This document shows, one piece after another, positions 27,006-37,843 of a stretch of 64,000 nucleotides of DNA. Positions within the stretch are counted from its first letter, which is position 1, and each line of letters begins with the position of its first letter. Below the pieces are notes generated by a model that did no database searches, was not told where the DNA came from, and saw only the letters and a program-made list of their open reading frames with translations. The stretch comes from Methylobacterium tardum. GTDB taxonomy: Bacteria; Pseudomonadota; Alphaproteobacteria; Rhizobiales; Beijerinckiaceae. The position numbers were made by a program, and so were the translations under genes. The stretch is taken from NCBI RefSeq assembly GCF_023546765.1, contig NZ_CP097484.1:5318501-5382500 (forward strand), given 5' to 3'.

Positions 27006-27710
27006 GTGCGCTTGCAGAACACGGGTTGCGGCACGGCCACCGGGGCTGCCCTCGCCTTCGTCGCCGGCTTCGTCGACGCGGCGGCCTTCATCGCGCTGAC
27101 CGGCCTGTTTACGGCCCACGTCACCGGAAACTTCGTCCTGATCGGTGCCGAACTGGTCGCGCGTTCGACCGGCGTGCTGGCCAAGCTCCTGGCCCTGCCC
27201 GTCTTCGTCGGGGCGGTGGCGGGCGCGCGGGTTCTGGCGCTGCTGCTGGAGCGGCAGGGACGCGCGCCGCTGCCCTGGCTGCTCGCCGTCGAACTGGGCC
27301 TGCTCGCGGGCTTCGGCCTGTGCGGCACGCTGGCGGCGCCGCTGGGGGCGGCGGACGGCGCCCCGGCCATCGCCGTCGGCATGTTGGCGGTCGCCGCCAT
27401 GGGCCTGCAGAACGCCATCGGCCGCCTCTCCCTCGGCCATCTCGCGCCCACGACGGTGATGACGGTGAGCGTGAGTCAAGCCGTCATCGACGCGACGGAC
27501 TTGGTCCTGCGGCGGGCCGAGGATCGCGATCAGACCCGTCGGCGGTTTCTGCGCGTGCTGCCGGCCATCGCGGCCTTCGCCGCGGGCGCGCTGTGCGGAG
27601 CCTTCGGGATCGCGCATCTCGCCTTCGGCTGTGTCGTCCTCCCGCTCGGAATCCTGATGGCCCTGGTCATCCTGGCCGTGGCGCCGGCTGAAGCGAACGC
27701 CGCGCCGTGA
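27006..27710 (+). CDS. DUF1275 (YoaK-type) membrane protein
   Basis: About 235 residues. GTG 27006 is preferred because it opens the conserved N-terminal membrane segment AALAFVAGFVDAAAFIALTGLFTAHVTGNFVLIG, the hallmark of the family (GFVDA...G.F.aHvTGN). Six predicted membrane segments; AVAAMGLQNAIGRL is the central motif. The cargo is unknown. GTG 26997 is an alternative. It follows the small membrane gene closely, and both are probably controlled by the divergent LysR gene. Confidence 0.85.
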   Translation: MRLQNTGCGTATGAALAFVAGFVDAAAFIALTGLFTAHVTGNFVLIGAELVARSTGVLAKLLALPVFVGAVAGARVLALLLERQGRAPLPWLLAVELGLLAGFGLCGTLAAPLGAADGAPAIAVGMLAVAAMGLQNAIGRLSLGHLAPTTVMTVSVSQAVIDATDLVLRRAEDRDQTRRRFLRVLPAIAAFAAGALCGAFGIAHLAFGCVVLPLGILMALVILAVAPAEANAAP

Positions 27711-27778
27711 CGTGTCCTGACCGACCGTGACATCGACCGGGCCGTTTCGGTTCGGCCCTTGGAACCTGTCGGGTGTCG

Positions 27779-28531
27779 CTACCCTTTCGGGCGCCGCGCC
27801 CCGAAGATCGCAGTCCCGACCCGGACATGGGTGGCGCCGAGCTGGATCGCCGCCGGGAAGTCGGCGCTCATGCCCATGGAGAGGATCGGCAGGTTGTGCG
27901 CCTTCGCCAGCCGGGCCAGCAGGGCGAAATGGGCCGAGGGCGGATCCTCCGCGGGGGGGATGCACATCAGCCCCTGGATCGCGAGCCCGTGGGTCTCGCG
28001 GCATTCGGACAGCAGGGTGTCGAGCTGGTCCGGCAGGACGCCGCCCTTCTGGGGCTCGGCGCCGGTATTGACCTGGATCAGCAGCTTCGGGGTCCGGCCG
28101 GACCGGTCGATCTCCTTGGCCAGCGCCGCCGCGAGCGACAGCCGGTCGAGGGAGTGGATCACGTCGAACAGCGCCACCACCTCCCGGGCCTTGTTGGATT
28201 GCAGCGGCCCGACGAGGTGCAGCTCCACATCCGGGAAGCGGGCCCGCAGATCCGGCCATTTCGCCACGGATTCCTGGACGTAGTTCTCGCCGAACACCCG
28301 CTGCCCGGCCTTGAGCGCGGGCAGGATGCCGTCGGCCGGCACGGTCTTGGAGATGGCCACCAGCTGGACCTCGGCCGGATCGCGCTCCGAATCCTCGGCG
28401 GCCCGGGCGATCGCCGCCCGCACCTCGGCGAGCCCGGCGGCGACGTCGGCCTGGCCCACCGGGGGCTTCTCCGTCCGGTGCCCCATCCCGTCCGTCGCCG
28501 GAGCGTTCGTGTCGGTGATCGCGTCGTCCAT
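27779..28531 (-). CDS. PLP homeostasis protein, YggS family
   Basis: About 250 residues from ATG 28531, with a longer frame upstream but no support for it. The TIM-barrel fold binds pyridoxal phosphate without a known enzyme activity. Visible features: [16 protein letters not shown] with the PLP Lys, [20 protein letters not shown], and the C-terminal [13 protein letters not shown] and [14 protein letters not shown] phosphate-binding motifs. It maintains PLP and amino-acid balance in the cytosol. Convergent with the DUF1275 gene. Confidence 0.94.
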   Translation of the reverse strand: MDDAITDTNAPATDGMGHRTEKPPVGQADVAAGLAEVRAAIARAAEDSERDPAEVQLVAISKTVPADGILPALKAGQRVFGENYVQESVAKWPDLRARFPDVELHLVGPLQSNKAREVVALFDVIHSLDRLSLAAALAKEIDRSGRTPKLLIQVNTGAEPQKGGVLPDQLDTLLSECRETHGLAIQGLMCIPPAEDPPSAHFALLARLAKAHNLPILSMGMSADFPAAIQLGATHVRVGTAIFGARRPKG

Positions 28532-28628
28532 GCCTGCCTGTCCTATCGCTGCCGGACGCCGATCCTGCGCCCAACGGTACACGACCCGAGAACGGACCAC
28601 TCCGGGAGGCGCTTCTCCAACCCCAAAC

Positions 28629-28743
28629 CCTCATCCTGAGGTGCCGGAGCGCAGCGGAGGCCTCGAAGGAGACCTCCAGATGGCGCGACGATCCCTGGAA
28701 TCCTCCTTCGAGGCCCGCTCACGCGGGCACCTCAGGATGAGGG
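28629..28743. repeat. Intergenic palindromic repeat, family A, full copy
   Basis: Left arm CCTCATCCTGAGGTGCCGGA and GGCCTCGAAGGAGA, right arm TCCTCCTTCGAGGCCCGC and GCACCTCAGGATGAGG. It lies in the intergenic region between the divergent YggS gene and leuS; the rest of that gap (28532-28628 and 28744-28940) holds no gene and must contain both promoters. Confidence 0.9.
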
Positions 28744-28940
28744 ACGCGATCGGGAGCGCCCCGGCGCAGGCCCTCGGTGTGGTCTGTGTCCCGTCATGCC
28801 GACCTATGCGTTCGCGCGCCCCGCGCAAGCCCGAATCGCGCGCTGCGTTGACCGGCTGCGGCGCAGATATGCTATCGCGGCGCAACCGTGCCGTGGTCAT
28901 CCTTCGGAATGACCGACGAGCCCTTGACCCAGCCGGACCC

Positions 28941-31526
28941 ATGACCACCAGCACCGTTCCCCAGCCCGTCGAGCGCTACAACGCCAAGGATGCCGAGCCG
29001 CGCTGGCAGGAGGCCTGGGCCGAGAAGCGCCTGTTCGAGACCGACAATTCCGACCCCCGCCCGAAATACTACGTGCTGGAGATGTTCCCCTACCCGTCGG
29101 GGCGCATCCATATGGGCCATGTCCGCAACTACGCGATGGGCGACGTGGTCGCCCGCTACAAGCGCGCCCGCGGCTTCAACGTCCTGCACCCGATGGGCTG
29201 GGACGCCTTCGGCCTGCCGGCCGAGAACGCCGCCATGGAGCGCAAGGTCAACCCGCGGGACTGGACCTACGCCAACATCGCCTCGATGCGCGACCAGCTG
29301 AAGGCCATGGGCCTGTCGCTCGACTGGAGCCGGGAGATCGCGACCTGCGATCCCGACTATTACAAGCACCAGCAGCGCATGTTCCTCGACTTCCTGGGCA
29401 AGGGCCTCGTCACCCGCCGCACCGCCAAGGTGAACTGGGACCCGGTCGACCACACGGTGCTGGCCAACGAGCAGGTGATCGACGGGCGCGGCTGGCGCTC
29501 CGGCGCCCTGGTGGAGCAGCGCGAGCTGACCCAGTGGTTCTTCAAGATCACCGACTTCGCCGAGGATCTGCTGACCGCCCTCGACGGGCTGGATCGCTGG
29601 CCGGAGAAGGTCCGGCTGATGCAGAAGAACTGGATCGGCCGCTCGGAAGGCCTGGAGGTTCAGTTCAGCCTCGCCCGGCCGGTGGCCGGGGCCGCCGATT
29701 CGGTGACCGTCTACACGACCCGGCCCGACACGCTGTTCGGCGCCAAGTTCCTGGCGATCGCGGCCGACCATCCCCTGGCCGCCGCTCTGGCCGAGGGACG
29801 GCCGGAGCTGCAGACCTTCATCGAGGAATGCCGCCGCACCGGCACCGCCCAGGCGGCGATCGACACCGCCGAGAAGCACGGTTTCGACACCGGCCTGACC
29901 GTGCGCCATCCCCTGGACGCGTCCTGGGAATTGCCGGTCTACGTGGCGAACTTCGTGCTGATGGAATACGGCACCGGCGCGGTGTTCGGCTGCCCGGCGC
30001 ACGATCAGCGCGACCTCGATTTTGCCAACAAGTACGGGCTCGGCAACACGCCCGTGGTCTGCCCTGCGGGCCAGGACCCGGCGAGCTTCGTGATCACCGA
30101 CACCGCCTATGTCGAGGACGGGCGGATGATCAACTCGCGCTTCCTCGACGGGATGAGCACGGACGAGGCCTTCGAGGCCGTGGCCCGGCGCCTCGAAGGG
30201 GAGGGGGTCGCCAAGCGCAAGGTCCAGTTCCGCCTGCGCGACTGGGGTGTCTCCCGGCAGCGCTACTGGGGCTGCCCGATTCCGATCATCCACTGCCACA
30301 GCTGCGGCCCGGTCCCGGTGCCGGTGGCCGACCTGCCGGTGAAACTGCCGGAGGAGGTGTCCTTCGACCAGCCCGGCAACCCGCTGGAGCGGGACGCCGC
30401 ATGGCGCAACGTGCCCTGCCCGCATTGCGGCGCGGCGGCCCGGCGCGAGACCGACACAATGGACACGTTCGTCGATTCGTCCTGGTACTACGCCCGCTTC
30501 ACCGCGCCCTGGCTCACGGACGCGCCCACCGACCGCGCCGTGGTCGATCGCTGGCTGGCGGTGGACCAGTATATCGGCGGCATCGAGCACGCGATCCTGC
30601 ACCTGCTCTACGCCCGGTTCTTCATGCGGGCGATGCGCGAGACCGGCTGGGCCGGCGTCGCCGAGCCGTTCGCCGGTCTGTTCACGCAGGGCATGGTGGT
30701 CCACGAGACCTACAAGGACGCGGCCGGTGCCTGGGTGCCCCCGGCCGAGATCCGCTTCGCCACCGAGGAGGGCGAGCGCCGCGCGTTTCACGTGAAAACT
30801 CAGGCGCCGATCGCGATCGGCCCGATCGAGAAGATGTCGAAGTCGAAGAAGAACGTGGTCGATCCCGACGACATCATCGCGAGCTACGGGGCCGACACGG
30901 CGCGCTGGTTCATGCTGTCCGACTCGCCGCCCGAGCGCGACGTGATCTGGACCGAGGAGGGCGTGCAGGGCGCGGCCCGGTTCGTCCAGAAGGTCTGGCG
31001 GCTGGTCAACGCCGCCGGGCAGGCGAAAGGCGACGGCGCCGCGGATCTGCCGCTGCGCAAGGCCGCCCACCGGGCTTTGGCCTCCGTGCAGGACGATATC
31101 GAGCGCCTGCGCTTCAACCGCGGCGTCGCCCACATCTACACCCTGGCCAACGCCCTGGAGGACGGCCTGCGCGGCCCGGTCTCGCCGGCCGCCGCCAAGG
31201 AAGCGGCCGGGATCCTGGTACAGCTCATCGCCCCGATGATGCCCCACCTCGCCGAGGAGTGCTGGTCCGTCCTCGGTGGCGGCGGCCTCGTGGCCCAGGC
31301 GCCCTGGCCTGAGACCGAGGCGGGGCTCCTAGTCGAGGACGAGATCACCCTGCCGGTGCAGATCAACGGCAAGAAGCGCGCGGACGTCACCGTGCCGCGC
31401 GACGCCGACGCCAAGGCCGTGGAGGCCGCGACCCTGGCGCTGGCAGCGGTCCAGACGATCCTGGAGGGAAGGGCGCCCCGGAAGGTGATCGTGGTGCCGG
31501 GGCGGATCGTGAACCTGGTGGTGTGA
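28941..31526 (+). CDS. leuS: Leucyl-tRNA synthetase
   Basis: 861 residues, full length. The HIGH-type motif is in [15 protein letters not shown] near residue 55 and the KMSKS motif is [11 protein letters not shown]. The editing domain (CP1) occupies the middle with its Thr-rich pocket ([16 protein letters not shown]) and the conserved Asp in [18 protein letters not shown]. The enzyme charges tRNA(Leu) and clears mischarged products. A parS-like sequence lies inside it (30784-30799). Confidence 0.97.
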   Translation: MTTSTVPQPVERYNAKDAEPRWQEAWAEKRLFETDNSDPRPKYYVLEMFPYPSGRIHMGHVRNYAMGDVVARYKRARGFNVLHPMGWDAFGLPAENAAMERKVNPRDWTYANIASMRDQLKAMGLSLDWSREIATCDPDYYKHQQRMFLDFLGKGLVTRRTAKVNWDPVDHTVLANEQVIDGRGWRSGALVEQRELTQWFFKITDFAEDLLTALDGLDRWPEKVRLMQKNWIGRSEGLEVQFSLARPVAGAADSVTVYTTRPDTLFGAKFLAIAADHPLAAALAEGRPELQTFIEECRRTGTAQAAIDTAEKHGFDTGLTVRHPLDASWELPVYVANFVLMEYGTGAVFGCPAHDQRDLDFANKYGLGNTPVVCPAGQDPASFVITDTAYVEDGRMINSRFLDGMSTDEAFEAVARRLEGEGVAKRKVQFRLRDWGVSRQRYWGCPIPIIHCHSCGPVPVPVADLPVKLPEEVSFDQPGNPLERDAAWRNVPCPHCGAAARRETDTMDTFVDSSWYYARFTAPWLTDAPTDRAVVDRWLAVDQYIGGIEHAILHLLYARFFMRAMRETGWAGVAEPFAGLFTQGMVVHETYKDAAGAWVPPAEIRFATEEGERRAFHVKTQAPIAIGPIEKMSKSKKNVVDPDDIIASYGADTARWFMLSDSPPERDVIWTEEGVQGAARFVQKVWRLVNAAGQAKGDGAADLPLRKAAHRALASVQDDIERLRFNRGVAHIYTLANALEDGLRGPVSPAAAKEAAGILVQLIAPMMPHLAEECWSVLGGGGLVAQAPWPETEAGLLVEDEITLPVQINGKKRADVTVPRDADAKAVEAATLALAAVQTILEGRAPRKVIVVPGRIVNLVV
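30784..30799. promoter_or_regulatory. parS-like sequence inside leuS
   Basis: CGTTTCACGTGAAAAC, which shares the central 13 bases GTTTCACGTGAAA with the parS consensus and differs only at the outer positions. ParB tolerates some edge changes, so it could be a secondary centromere site about 20 kb from parAB; a chance match in coding sequence is also possible. Confidence 0.45.
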
Positions 31527-31879
31527 GGCGTCGGTCGGTCGATCCCATCCGGGATCTACGCCGACCCACCCTCTGTCCTCATCCTGAGGTGCCGGCGCGC
31601 GGCGAGCGCCGGTCCGCCCCACCCTGTGCAACCGGGCACTTGCGGCCCGAGCAACTGTCCGGAGTCGTGGAATGGACGGACAGGCGTCCCAGCTGAGGTG
31701 CGGGATTCAAAGCCCCAGGATGGGCCGGCGTCCCGCCCGTCGTCGCAGATCCGATCCGACGAGATCGGACCGCGGATGACTTTCAAGGATGCGGGCGCGG
31801 GTCGAAGGCCGGCACAGGATTCGGCACCGCCTCGGTGTCGCTCGGAATAACGCGGCCGGAACAGCTCCGAACCGGGCTC
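31527..31879. other. Intergenic region between leuS and mtnA (convergent)
   Basis: About 350 bases. It contains a half copy of repeat A at 31577-31600 (GTCCTCATCCTGAGGTGCCG) that ends abruptly in unrelated sequence. No gene or RNA was recognised in the rest. Confidence 0.5.
31577..31600. repeat. Family A repeat, half copy (truncated)
   Basis: Only the left arm CCTCATCCTGAGGTGCCGGC is present; the second arm of the palindrome is missing. It looks like a degraded element. Confidence 0.75.
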
Positions 31880-32983
31880 TCACGCCGCGTTGCGGCGCTC
31901 CGGATAGAGCCCATAAAGGCCCTCGCGGCTCGCGTCGCAGACGCCGCGCTCGGTGATGATCCCGGTCATCAGCCGGGCCGGCGTCACGTCGAAGGCCGGG
32001 TTAGCCACCGGGCTGCCGGGCGAGACCACCTCGATCGTGGCGAAACCGCCATCGGCGAGCCGCCCGGTCATGTGGGTGACCTCGCGCCCGTCGCGCTCCT
32101 CGATGGGGATCTCCCTGACGCCGTCGTCGAGCGTCCAGTCGATGGTCGAGAACGGCAGCGCCGCGTAGAACGGCACGCCGGTATCGTGGGCGGCGAGCGC
32201 CTTCAGGTAGGTGCCGATCTTGTTGCAGACGTCGCCCGAGGCCGTGGTCCGGTCCGAGCCGACGATGCAGAGATCGACTTGGCCGTGCTGCATCAGGTGG
32301 CCGCCGGCATTGTCGGCGATCACCGTGTGGGGCACGCCGTGGCCGTTGAGCTCGAAGGCGGTCAGCGCCGCGCCCTGGCTGCGCGGCCGGGTCTCGTCGA
32401 CCAGCACGTGCACCGGCACGCCCTGCTCGTGGGCGGCGTAGATCGGCGCGAGCGCCGTTCCCCAATCCACCGTGGCGAGCCAGCCGGCATTGCAATGGGT
32501 CAGCACCGTGATCGGCTTGTCGCCGCCCTTGGCCCTGTGCAGGTCGGCGATGATCCGGCTGCCATGGGCGCCGATCGAGCGGCAGCTCGCCACGTCCTCC
32601 TCGGCGATGCGGCCGGCCTCCGCGAAGGCGCGGGCGAAGCGCTCGCCCGGCTGGACCTGCCGCAGGTTGGCGGAGAGCCGGTCGAGCGCCCAGCGCAGGT
32701 TGATCGCGGTCGGGCGGGTGGCGGCCAGCGTCGCCACCGCCCGGTCGATCCCGTCGAGAGAGGCATCCGCCCGCATGGCGAGCGCCAGCCCGTATGCGGC
32801 GGTGACGCCGATCAGCGGCGCGCCGCGCACGATCATGGTGCGGATCGCCACCGCGGCGTCGTCCAGCGTGGCCAGCCGCTTCAGCTCGAACGCGAAGGGC
32901 AGGCGCGTCTGGTCGATGACCTGGACGCTGACGCCGTCCGGGTCCGGGAAGATCGTGCGGTAGGGCTGGCCGTCGATGTTCAT
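31880..32983 (-). CDS. mtnA: S-methyl-5-thioribose-1-phosphate isomerase
   Basis: 367 residues from ATG 32983. The enzyme turns methylthioribose-1-phosphate into methylthioribulose-1-phosphate in methionine salvage. Visible motifs: [30 protein letters not shown] with the catalytic Cys, [10 protein letters not shown], and [18 protein letters not shown] with the catalytic Asp. A much longer frame on this strand runs to 36040 but crosses ftsK and is a shadow. No other salvage gene is adjacent. Confidence 0.95.
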   Translation of the reverse strand: MNIDGQPYRTIFPDPDGVSVQVIDQTRLPFAFELKRLATLDDAAVAIRTMIVRGAPLIGVTAAYGLALAMRADASLDGIDRAVATLAATRPTAINLRWALDRLSANLRQVQPGERFARAFAEAGRIAEEDVASCRSIGAHGSRIIADLHRAKGGDKPITVLTHCNAGWLATVDWGTALAPIYAAHEQGVPVHVLVDETRPRSQGAALTAFELNGHGVPHTVIADNAGGHLMQHGQVDLCIVGSDRTTASGDVCNKIGTYLKALAAHDTGVPFYAALPFSTIDWTLDDGVREIPIEERDGREVTHMTGRLADGGFATIEVVSPGSPVANPAFDVTPARLMTGIITERGVCDASREGLYGLYPERRNAA

Positions 32984-33175
32984 GGCCGGTCCTGTGCCAC
33001 AGCGGGACGGGTTTTGCACCCTCCCGGATGATCCGGCGCCGGGGCTGGCACCGGAGCCGACATCGGATGGGGGACGCCCGGACGGGGGCCGGTCAGCCTT
33101 CCTCAACCTTAGCGGCTCGTTAAGGCCCCCGTGCCTAGCCTCTGGGGTACGTCCCCGTTTTGCGTCCGGTCCCGC

Positions 33176-35827
33176 ATGCGCTCGCTTCGCCGTCCCGCAT
33201 CGCCCTACGACACTTTCGTCGACAGCGTTCGCCCGTTCCTGGGCAAGCGCCTGACGGAACTCGGCGGTCTTGTGCTGTTCACCGGCGCGGTCGCTCTGAC
33301 CGTGGCTCTGGCCACGTGGTCGATCGACGATCCGAGCCTGAACCACGCCACCGACCATGCCGCCCACAACGTCCTCGGCCAGCCGGGCGCCGTCGTGGCG
33401 GATCTCGCCATGCAGATCCTCGGCCTCGGCGCCCTCGCCTTCGTGCTGCCGCCGGCCCTCTGGGGCGTGCGGCTGATGCGCGAGCGCAACCTCCCTGACG
33501 GCGGCCTGCGCATCGCGCTCTGGATCATCGGCTTCTGCGCGGCGAGCGCGGTGGCGAGCGCGCTGCCGCCGACGACGCGCTGGCCACTGCCTACCGGCCT
33601 CGGCGGCGTGGCCGGCGACGGCCTGCTGTCGATGGCCCGGGTAATCGTCGGGGCGGTCTCGTCGGCGGCCGCGCATCTCGTCGGCTTCGGCTACGCCGCG
33701 GTGGCGATCCTCAGCCTGACCGGCGCCTGCCGCTTCGGGGCCGTGGAGGAGGACTCCCTCCACGACGAGCCCTATCCCGTCCGGCGCGCGCCGGTGCGGG
33801 GCCGCGAGTCGGGCCGCGACGAGCGCGAGGATGCCGACGAGCCGAGCCTCGGCCTTGTCGGGGTCGGCGCCCTGGCGCAGGGTCTGATGGGCCTCCGCCG
33901 CCGCCTCCGAGCGGATCGCGACCGGCGCGCGGACCGGGCCGAGCCTTTCGACGGCGCCTCGCCCGCCCTCGCGGCCCGGCGGGCCTTCACGGATGCGGAC
34001 CTGCCCTGGGCCGACCACCTGCCGGAGGGCGCCCGGCCGGGCGCGGCCCGGCGCGAGCCCGTGTTCGACGCGCAGGACGCATCGCCGGTCCCGGCCGCGA
34101 CCGCTCGCCGGGCCGTGCCGCTGCACGACGACGAGGACGAGGCGGGGGCGTTCGAGGCCCCGCAGCAGCAGGCGCCACCGCGGCCCGAGCCGGCCGCGTC
34201 CCGCGTCGCCCCGCCGCCCGCCGCGCCCGTGCCGGCCCGCCGCACGCCGGCGCCGCCGACCCGCCCCGAGGATTACGCCCTGCCGGCCCTCGACCTGCTG
34301 GCCGCGCCGCGCGGCCCGTCGCCGGCGAGCCAGATCTCGGCGGACGCCCTGGAGCAGAACGCGACGCTGCTCGAGGCGACGCTGGGCGATTTCGGCGTGC
34401 GCGGCGATATCCTGGCGGTGCGGCCCGGCCCGGTCGTCACCCTCTACGAGCTCGAGCCCGCCCCCGGCACCAAATCCAGCCGCGTGATCGCGCTGGCCGA
34501 CGACATCGCCCGGTCGATGTCGGCGGTCTCGGCCCGCGTCGCGGTCGTGCCCGGCCGCAACGCGATCGGCATCGAATTGCCGAACGCCAAGCGCGAGACG
34601 GTGTACCTGCGCGAACTCCTGGCCTCCACGGACTTTGCCGAGAGCAAGCACAAGCTGGCTCTGTGTCTGGGCAAGAACATCGGCGGCGAGCCGATCATCG
34701 CCGACCTCGCGCGCATGCCGCACCTGCTCGTCGCCGGCACCACCGGCTCGGGCAAGTCGGTGGCGATCAACACGATGATCCTCAGCCTGCTCTACCGGCT
34801 CAAGCCGGAAGAGTGCCGCCTGATCATGGTCGATCCCAAGATGCTGGAGCTGTCCGTGTACGACGGCATCCCGCACCTGCTCTCCCCCGTCGTCACCGAC
34901 CCGAAGAAGGCGGTGATCGCCCTCAAGTGGGCCGTGCGCGAGATGGAGGAGCGCTACAAGAAGATGTCCAAGATCGCGGTCCGCAACATCGATGGCTACA
35001 ACGCCCGGGTCGCCGAGGCAGCGGCGCGCGGCGAGGTCCTGACCCGGACCGTGCAGACCGGCTTCGACCGCCACACCGGTGAGGCGGTCTACGAGGACGA
35101 GGCGATGGATCTGGCACCGCTGCCGTACATCGTGATCGTGGTCGACGAGATGGCCGACCTGATGATGGTGGCCGGCAAGGACATCGAGGGCGCGATCCAG
35201 CGGCTGGCGCAGATGGCGCGCGCGGCCGGCATCCACCTGATCATGGCCACCCAGCGCCCGTCGGTGGACGTGATCACCGGCACGATCAAGGCGAACTTCC
35301 CGACCCGGATCAGCTTCCAGGTCACGAGCAAGATCGACAGCCGCACGATCCTGGGCGAGATGGGCGCCGAGCAGCTGCTGGGCCAAGGCGACATGCTGTT
35401 CATGGCCGGCGGCGGGCGCACGACGCGCGTGCACGGGCCGTTCTGCTCGGACAGCGAGGTCGAGAGCGTGGTCGCCCACCTCAAGCGCCAGGGCCGGCCC
35501 AGCTACCTCGACGCCGTCACGGCGGATGAGGACGAGGGCGCGCCTGAGAAGGGCGGCAAGGGGAAAGCTGGCGCGGCCGAACTCGAGCTCGACGGCGCGG
35601 TGTTCGACCAGGGCTCGTTCGGCGAGGCCAGCGGCGACCTCTACGAGCAGGCCGTGCAGGTGGTGCTGCGCGACCAGAAGGCTTCGACCAGCTACATCCA
35701 GCGTCGGCTGCAGATCGGCTACAACCGCGCCGCCTCGCTCATGGAGCGGATGGAGATCGAGGGGATCGTCGGCCCGGCCAACCACGCCGGCAAGCGCGAG
35801 ATCCTGGTGGAGGAGGCGGTCGGGTGA
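33176..35827 (+). CDS. ftsK: DNA translocase FtsK
   Basis: About 883 residues from ATG 33176. Four N-terminal membrane segments (from about residue 25 to 190) anchor it at the septum, followed by a Pro/Ala-rich linker, then the RecA-like motor domain with Walker [13 protein letters not shown] and Walker [15 protein letters not shown], and the C-terminal gamma domain ([18 protein letters not shown]) that recognises KOPS sequences. It pumps chromosome termini and activates XerCD during division. A start at 33131 is possible but has no supporting context. Confidence 0.96.
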   Translation: MRSLRRPASPYDTFVDSVRPFLGKRLTELGGLVLFTGAVALTVALATWSIDDPSLNHATDHAAHNVLGQPGAVVADLAMQILGLGALAFVLPPALWGVRLMRERNLPDGGLRIALWIIGFCAASAVASALPPTTRWPLPTGLGGVAGDGLLSMARVIVGAVSSAAAHLVGFGYAAVAILSLTGACRFGAVEEDSLHDEPYPVRRAPVRGRESGRDEREDADEPSLGLVGVGALAQGLMGLRRRLRADRDRRADRAEPFDGASPALAARRAFTDADLPWADHLPEGARPGAARREPVFDAQDASPVPAATARRAVPLHDDEDEAGAFEAPQQQAPPRPEPAASRVAPPPAAPVPARRTPAPPTRPEDYALPALDLLAAPRGPSPASQISADALEQNATLLEATLGDFGVRGDILAVRPGPVVTLYELEPAPGTKSSRVIALADDIARSMSAVSARVAVVPGRNAIGIELPNAKRETVYLRELLASTDFAESKHKLALCLGKNIGGEPIIADLARMPHLLVAGTTGSGKSVAINTMILSLLYRLKPEECRLIMVDPKMLELSVYDGIPHLLSPVVTDPKKAVIALKWAVREMEERYKKMSKIAVRNIDGYNARVAEAAARGEVLTRTVQTGFDRHTGEAVYEDEAMDLAPLPYIVIVVDEMADLMMVAGKDIEGAIQRLAQMARAAGIHLIMATQRPSVDVITGTIKANFPTRISFQVTSKIDSRTILGEMGAEQLLGQGDMLFMAGGGRTTRVHGPFCSDSEVESVVAHLKRQGRPSYLDAVTADEDEGAPEKGGKGKAGAAELELDGAVFDQGSFGEASGDLYEQAVQVVLRDQKASTSYIQRRLQIGYNRAASLMERMEIEGIVGPANHAGKREILVEEAVG

Positions 35828-35881
35828 TCGTTGCGGGCGCCGGAGCCGCTGGCTCAGCGTTCCCGGCCGTCCCAGACTGAG

Positions 35882-35950
35882 CCTCATCCTGTGGTGCCGG
35901 AGCGTAGCGGAGGCCTCCTTCGGGGCCGCTCCGCGGCACCTCAGGATGCG
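35882..35950. repeat. Family A repeat, short form
   Basis: Arms CCTCATCCTGTGGTGCCGGA and CGGCACCTCAGGATG with the inner part reduced to about 30 bases. It is downstream of ftsK and could mark its terminator region. Confidence 0.8.
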
Positions 35951-36049
35951 GTGTTCGGGGTAAAGTGCCCCGTCGCGCCGCTCTCGGCAGAGCCGCTCAA
36001 AAAAATCCGCTCCGGCCCGGAACCCGTCCGCTATCCGCACGTTACGCGC

Positions 36050-36140
36050 GTGCGAGGCCTGGAAACGGGCTCGCAGCGAGGGCGCCGGGCTCGGTGTCCG
36101 GCGTCGCTTGTAGTCACGTTGCTCGTTGGAGGATGTGGTT
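36050..36140 (+). promoter_or_regulatory. ROSE-type RNA thermometer in the hsp20 5' leader
   Basis: The leader ends GTTGCTCGTTGGAGGATGTGGTT, immediately before ATG 36141. The SD sequence GGAGGA (36128-36133) can pair with TTGCTC just upstream through C-G, U-A, C-G, a G-G pair and U-A, which is the signature of the ROSE element that represses small heat-shock genes in Rhizobiales at low temperature. A GC-rich hairpin (GCCGG ... CCGGC) lies further upstream. Melting at heat shock would free the RBS. Confidence 0.75.
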
Positions 36141-36623
36141 ATGAGGACTTACGACGTTTCGCCCCTGTTCCGGTCGTCCGTCGGGTTCGACCGTCTGTTC
36201 GAGCTGCTCAACCAGGCCGAGCGGGTCGAGGCATCGACCGCTTGGCCGCCCTACAACATCGAGAAGATCGCCGAGGACCAGTACCGCATCACCATGGCGG
36301 TCGCGGGCTTCACGGCCGACGAGATCGAGCTGACCCAGCAGGACACCACGCTCCTGGTCTCGGGCCAGAAGGCCGCCCCGGAGGCCGAGACGCACTACCT
36401 CCACCGCGGGATCGCGGCGCGCAGCTTCCGCCAGACCTTCAACCTGGCCGAGCACGTGAAGGTCGTGGGGGCTTCCCTGGAGAACGGCCTGCTCACCGTC
36501 GCGCTGAAGCGCGAGGTGCCGGAGGCCCTGAAGCCCCGCCGCATCGCCATCGGCGGCACGACGGGCGTGTCCGGCCAGGACAACGCCCCGGCGCAGATCG
36601 CCCGCGAGGCCAAGGCGGCCTGA
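36141..36623 (+). CDS. Small heat-shock protein, Hsp20/IbpA type
   Basis: 160 residues. N-terminus [25 protein letters not shown] is typical of rhizobial class A Hsp20. The alpha-crystallin domain runs from about residue 33 ([19 protein letters not shown]) to about 125 ([16 protein letters not shown]), and the C-terminal I-x-I anchor is RIAIGG. It binds unfolding proteins without ATP. ATG 36141 is preferred over the upstream in-frame start at 36126, because that position lies inside the RBS region. Thermal control by the ROSE element is inferred. Confidence 0.93.
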   Translation: MRTYDVSPLFRSSVGFDRLFELLNQAERVEASTAWPPYNIEKIAEDQYRITMAVAGFTADEIELTQQDTTLLVSGQKAAPEAETHYLHRGIAARSFRQTFNLAEHVKVVGASLENGLLTVALKREVPEALKPRRIAIGGTTGVSGQDNAPAQIAREAKAA

Positions 36624-36763
36624 TCCGCGGCGGGAGCCGCACGGCCGGCGTCCCGGGCCCGCCCGCCCGGGCGCCGCCGCACCCACCGATCGACATCCCT
36701 CACGGGTCCGCGGACCCGCGGGCCTGTTCCAACGACGGCATCGCTTTCGATGGAGATAGGACC

Positions 36764-37285
36764 ATGAGCGTGAGAGATCTGATCCCCTGGAACCGCACCA
36801 CCCCGGCCCCCGCGCCGGCCTCCCTGTCGAACGAGGCGGCCAGCCCCTTCCTGACGCTGCACCGCGAGATGAACCGGCTGTTCGGCGATGTGTTCAGCGG
36901 GTTCGGCAGCCTACCCGGCTTGGCGGACCGCACGCTCGGCTGGCCGAAGGTCGAGCTGGTGGAGGAGAACGGCGCGCTTCGGGTCTCCGCCGAGCTTCCC
37001 GGGCTCGACGAGGCGGACGTCGAGCTCCTGATCGCCGACGGCGTCCTCACCCTCAAGGGTGAGAAGCGCGCAGAGACCACCGACGCGGCGCGCGGCTACA
37101 CGGAGCGCAGCTACGGCCGCTTCGAGCGCGCGATCGCCCTCCCCATCCCGGTGGCGGAGGACAAGGCCGAGGCGACGTTCCGCAACGGCGTCCTCACCGT
37201 GACGCTGCCGCGCGCCGCCGAGGCGCCGGAGCGCCGACGCCGGATCGCGATCAACGGCAGTGCGGCCCCGGCCGCCAAGCACTGA
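36764..37285 (+). CDS. Second small heat-shock protein, Hsp20 family
   Basis: 173 residues from ATG 36764 with RBS GGAGATAGG about 4 bases upstream. The long upstream frame is not real, since it covers the first Hsp20 gene. The alpha-crystallin domain includes WPKVELVEENGALRVSAELPGLDEADVEL and ERSYGRFERAIALP, then RNGVLTVTLPR; C-terminal I-x-I is RIAING. The sequence differs from the first Hsp20 gene, so it is a class B type member. The two genes probably work in the same heat-shock response. Confidence 0.92.
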   Translation: MSVRDLIPWNRTTPAPAPASLSNEAASPFLTLHREMNRLFGDVFSGFGSLPGLADRTLGWPKVELVEENGALRVSAELPGLDEADVELLIADGVLTLKGEKRAETTDAARGYTERSYGRFERAIALPIPVAEDKAEATFRNGVLTVTLPRAAEAPERRRRIAINGSAAPAAKH

Positions 37286-37411
37286 ACCGGGACCGAACGC
37301 GGCTGCCCCGGCGGCCGCGGGCGGGACGCATGACGCGGCGGCCGGCGCGACCCGAGCGGACGTGCCGGCCGCCCAGCCTTTGCTCACGCCTTTGCTCACG
37401 TGGAGGATTGC

Positions 37412-37825
37412 ATGCAGCCGATCGAAACATCGTTGCTCCAGCCCGACATCGAGCGCCTCGGTCCGGTGGCGGCGGCCAGCCTCAGGCCGCCGGCGATCGA
37501 GCCGTTCGAGGCGTTCGTGGCGCCGGGGGACGTCTTCCGGCATCCGCGCGAGGTGCTGGGCTATCCGGGCCTGTCGCGGGCCGAGAAACGGGCAATCCTG
37601 GCCTCCTGGGCCTCGGACGCGCGGGCCGTCGAGTCCTGTCCGGGCTTGCGCTGTCTGCCGGGCTGCCGGGCCGAGCCCGTGCCGCTCGACACGATCCTGG
37701 CCGCGCTCCAGGCGCTCGGCGATGGCGCGGCACCGGCCGCACCCCGGCGGCGCCCCAACCGCTGCGCTCCGGGAGCCTCACGCGCCGCTGGCAGCGCGGC
37801 CCGGCGGGACGGGCGCGCGCGCTGA
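37412..37825 (+). CDS. Conserved small protein of the Hsp20 cluster, unknown function
   Basis: 137 residues from ATG 37412 (RBS GGAGG, 6 bases upstream). The central part (DVFRHPREVLGYPGLSRAEKRAILASWASD) is the conserved segment of a family found in Rhizobiales next to Hsp20 and stress genes. The same pattern ends the fusion protein encoded at 38213-38956. The C-terminal tail is Arg/Ala-rich. No catalytic motif was seen. It probably acts in the stress response by inference from context. Confidence 0.7.
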   Translation: MQPIETSLLQPDIERLGPVAAASLRPPAIEPFEAFVAPGDVFRHPREVLGYPGLSRAEKRAILASWASDARAVESCPGLRCLPGCRAEPVPLDTILAALQALGDGAAPAAPRRRPNRCAPGASRAAGSAARRDGRAR

Positions 37826-37843
37826 ACTGAACCGGGGGCTGCC

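Noticed and set aside
31880..36040. A 1386-codon open frame on the minus strand crossing ftsK
   Set aside because: Only the 3' third (mtnA, from 32983) shows a real protein. The rest is antisense to ftsK, is made of low-complexity Arg/Gly/His-rich sequence, and is a by-product of high GC.
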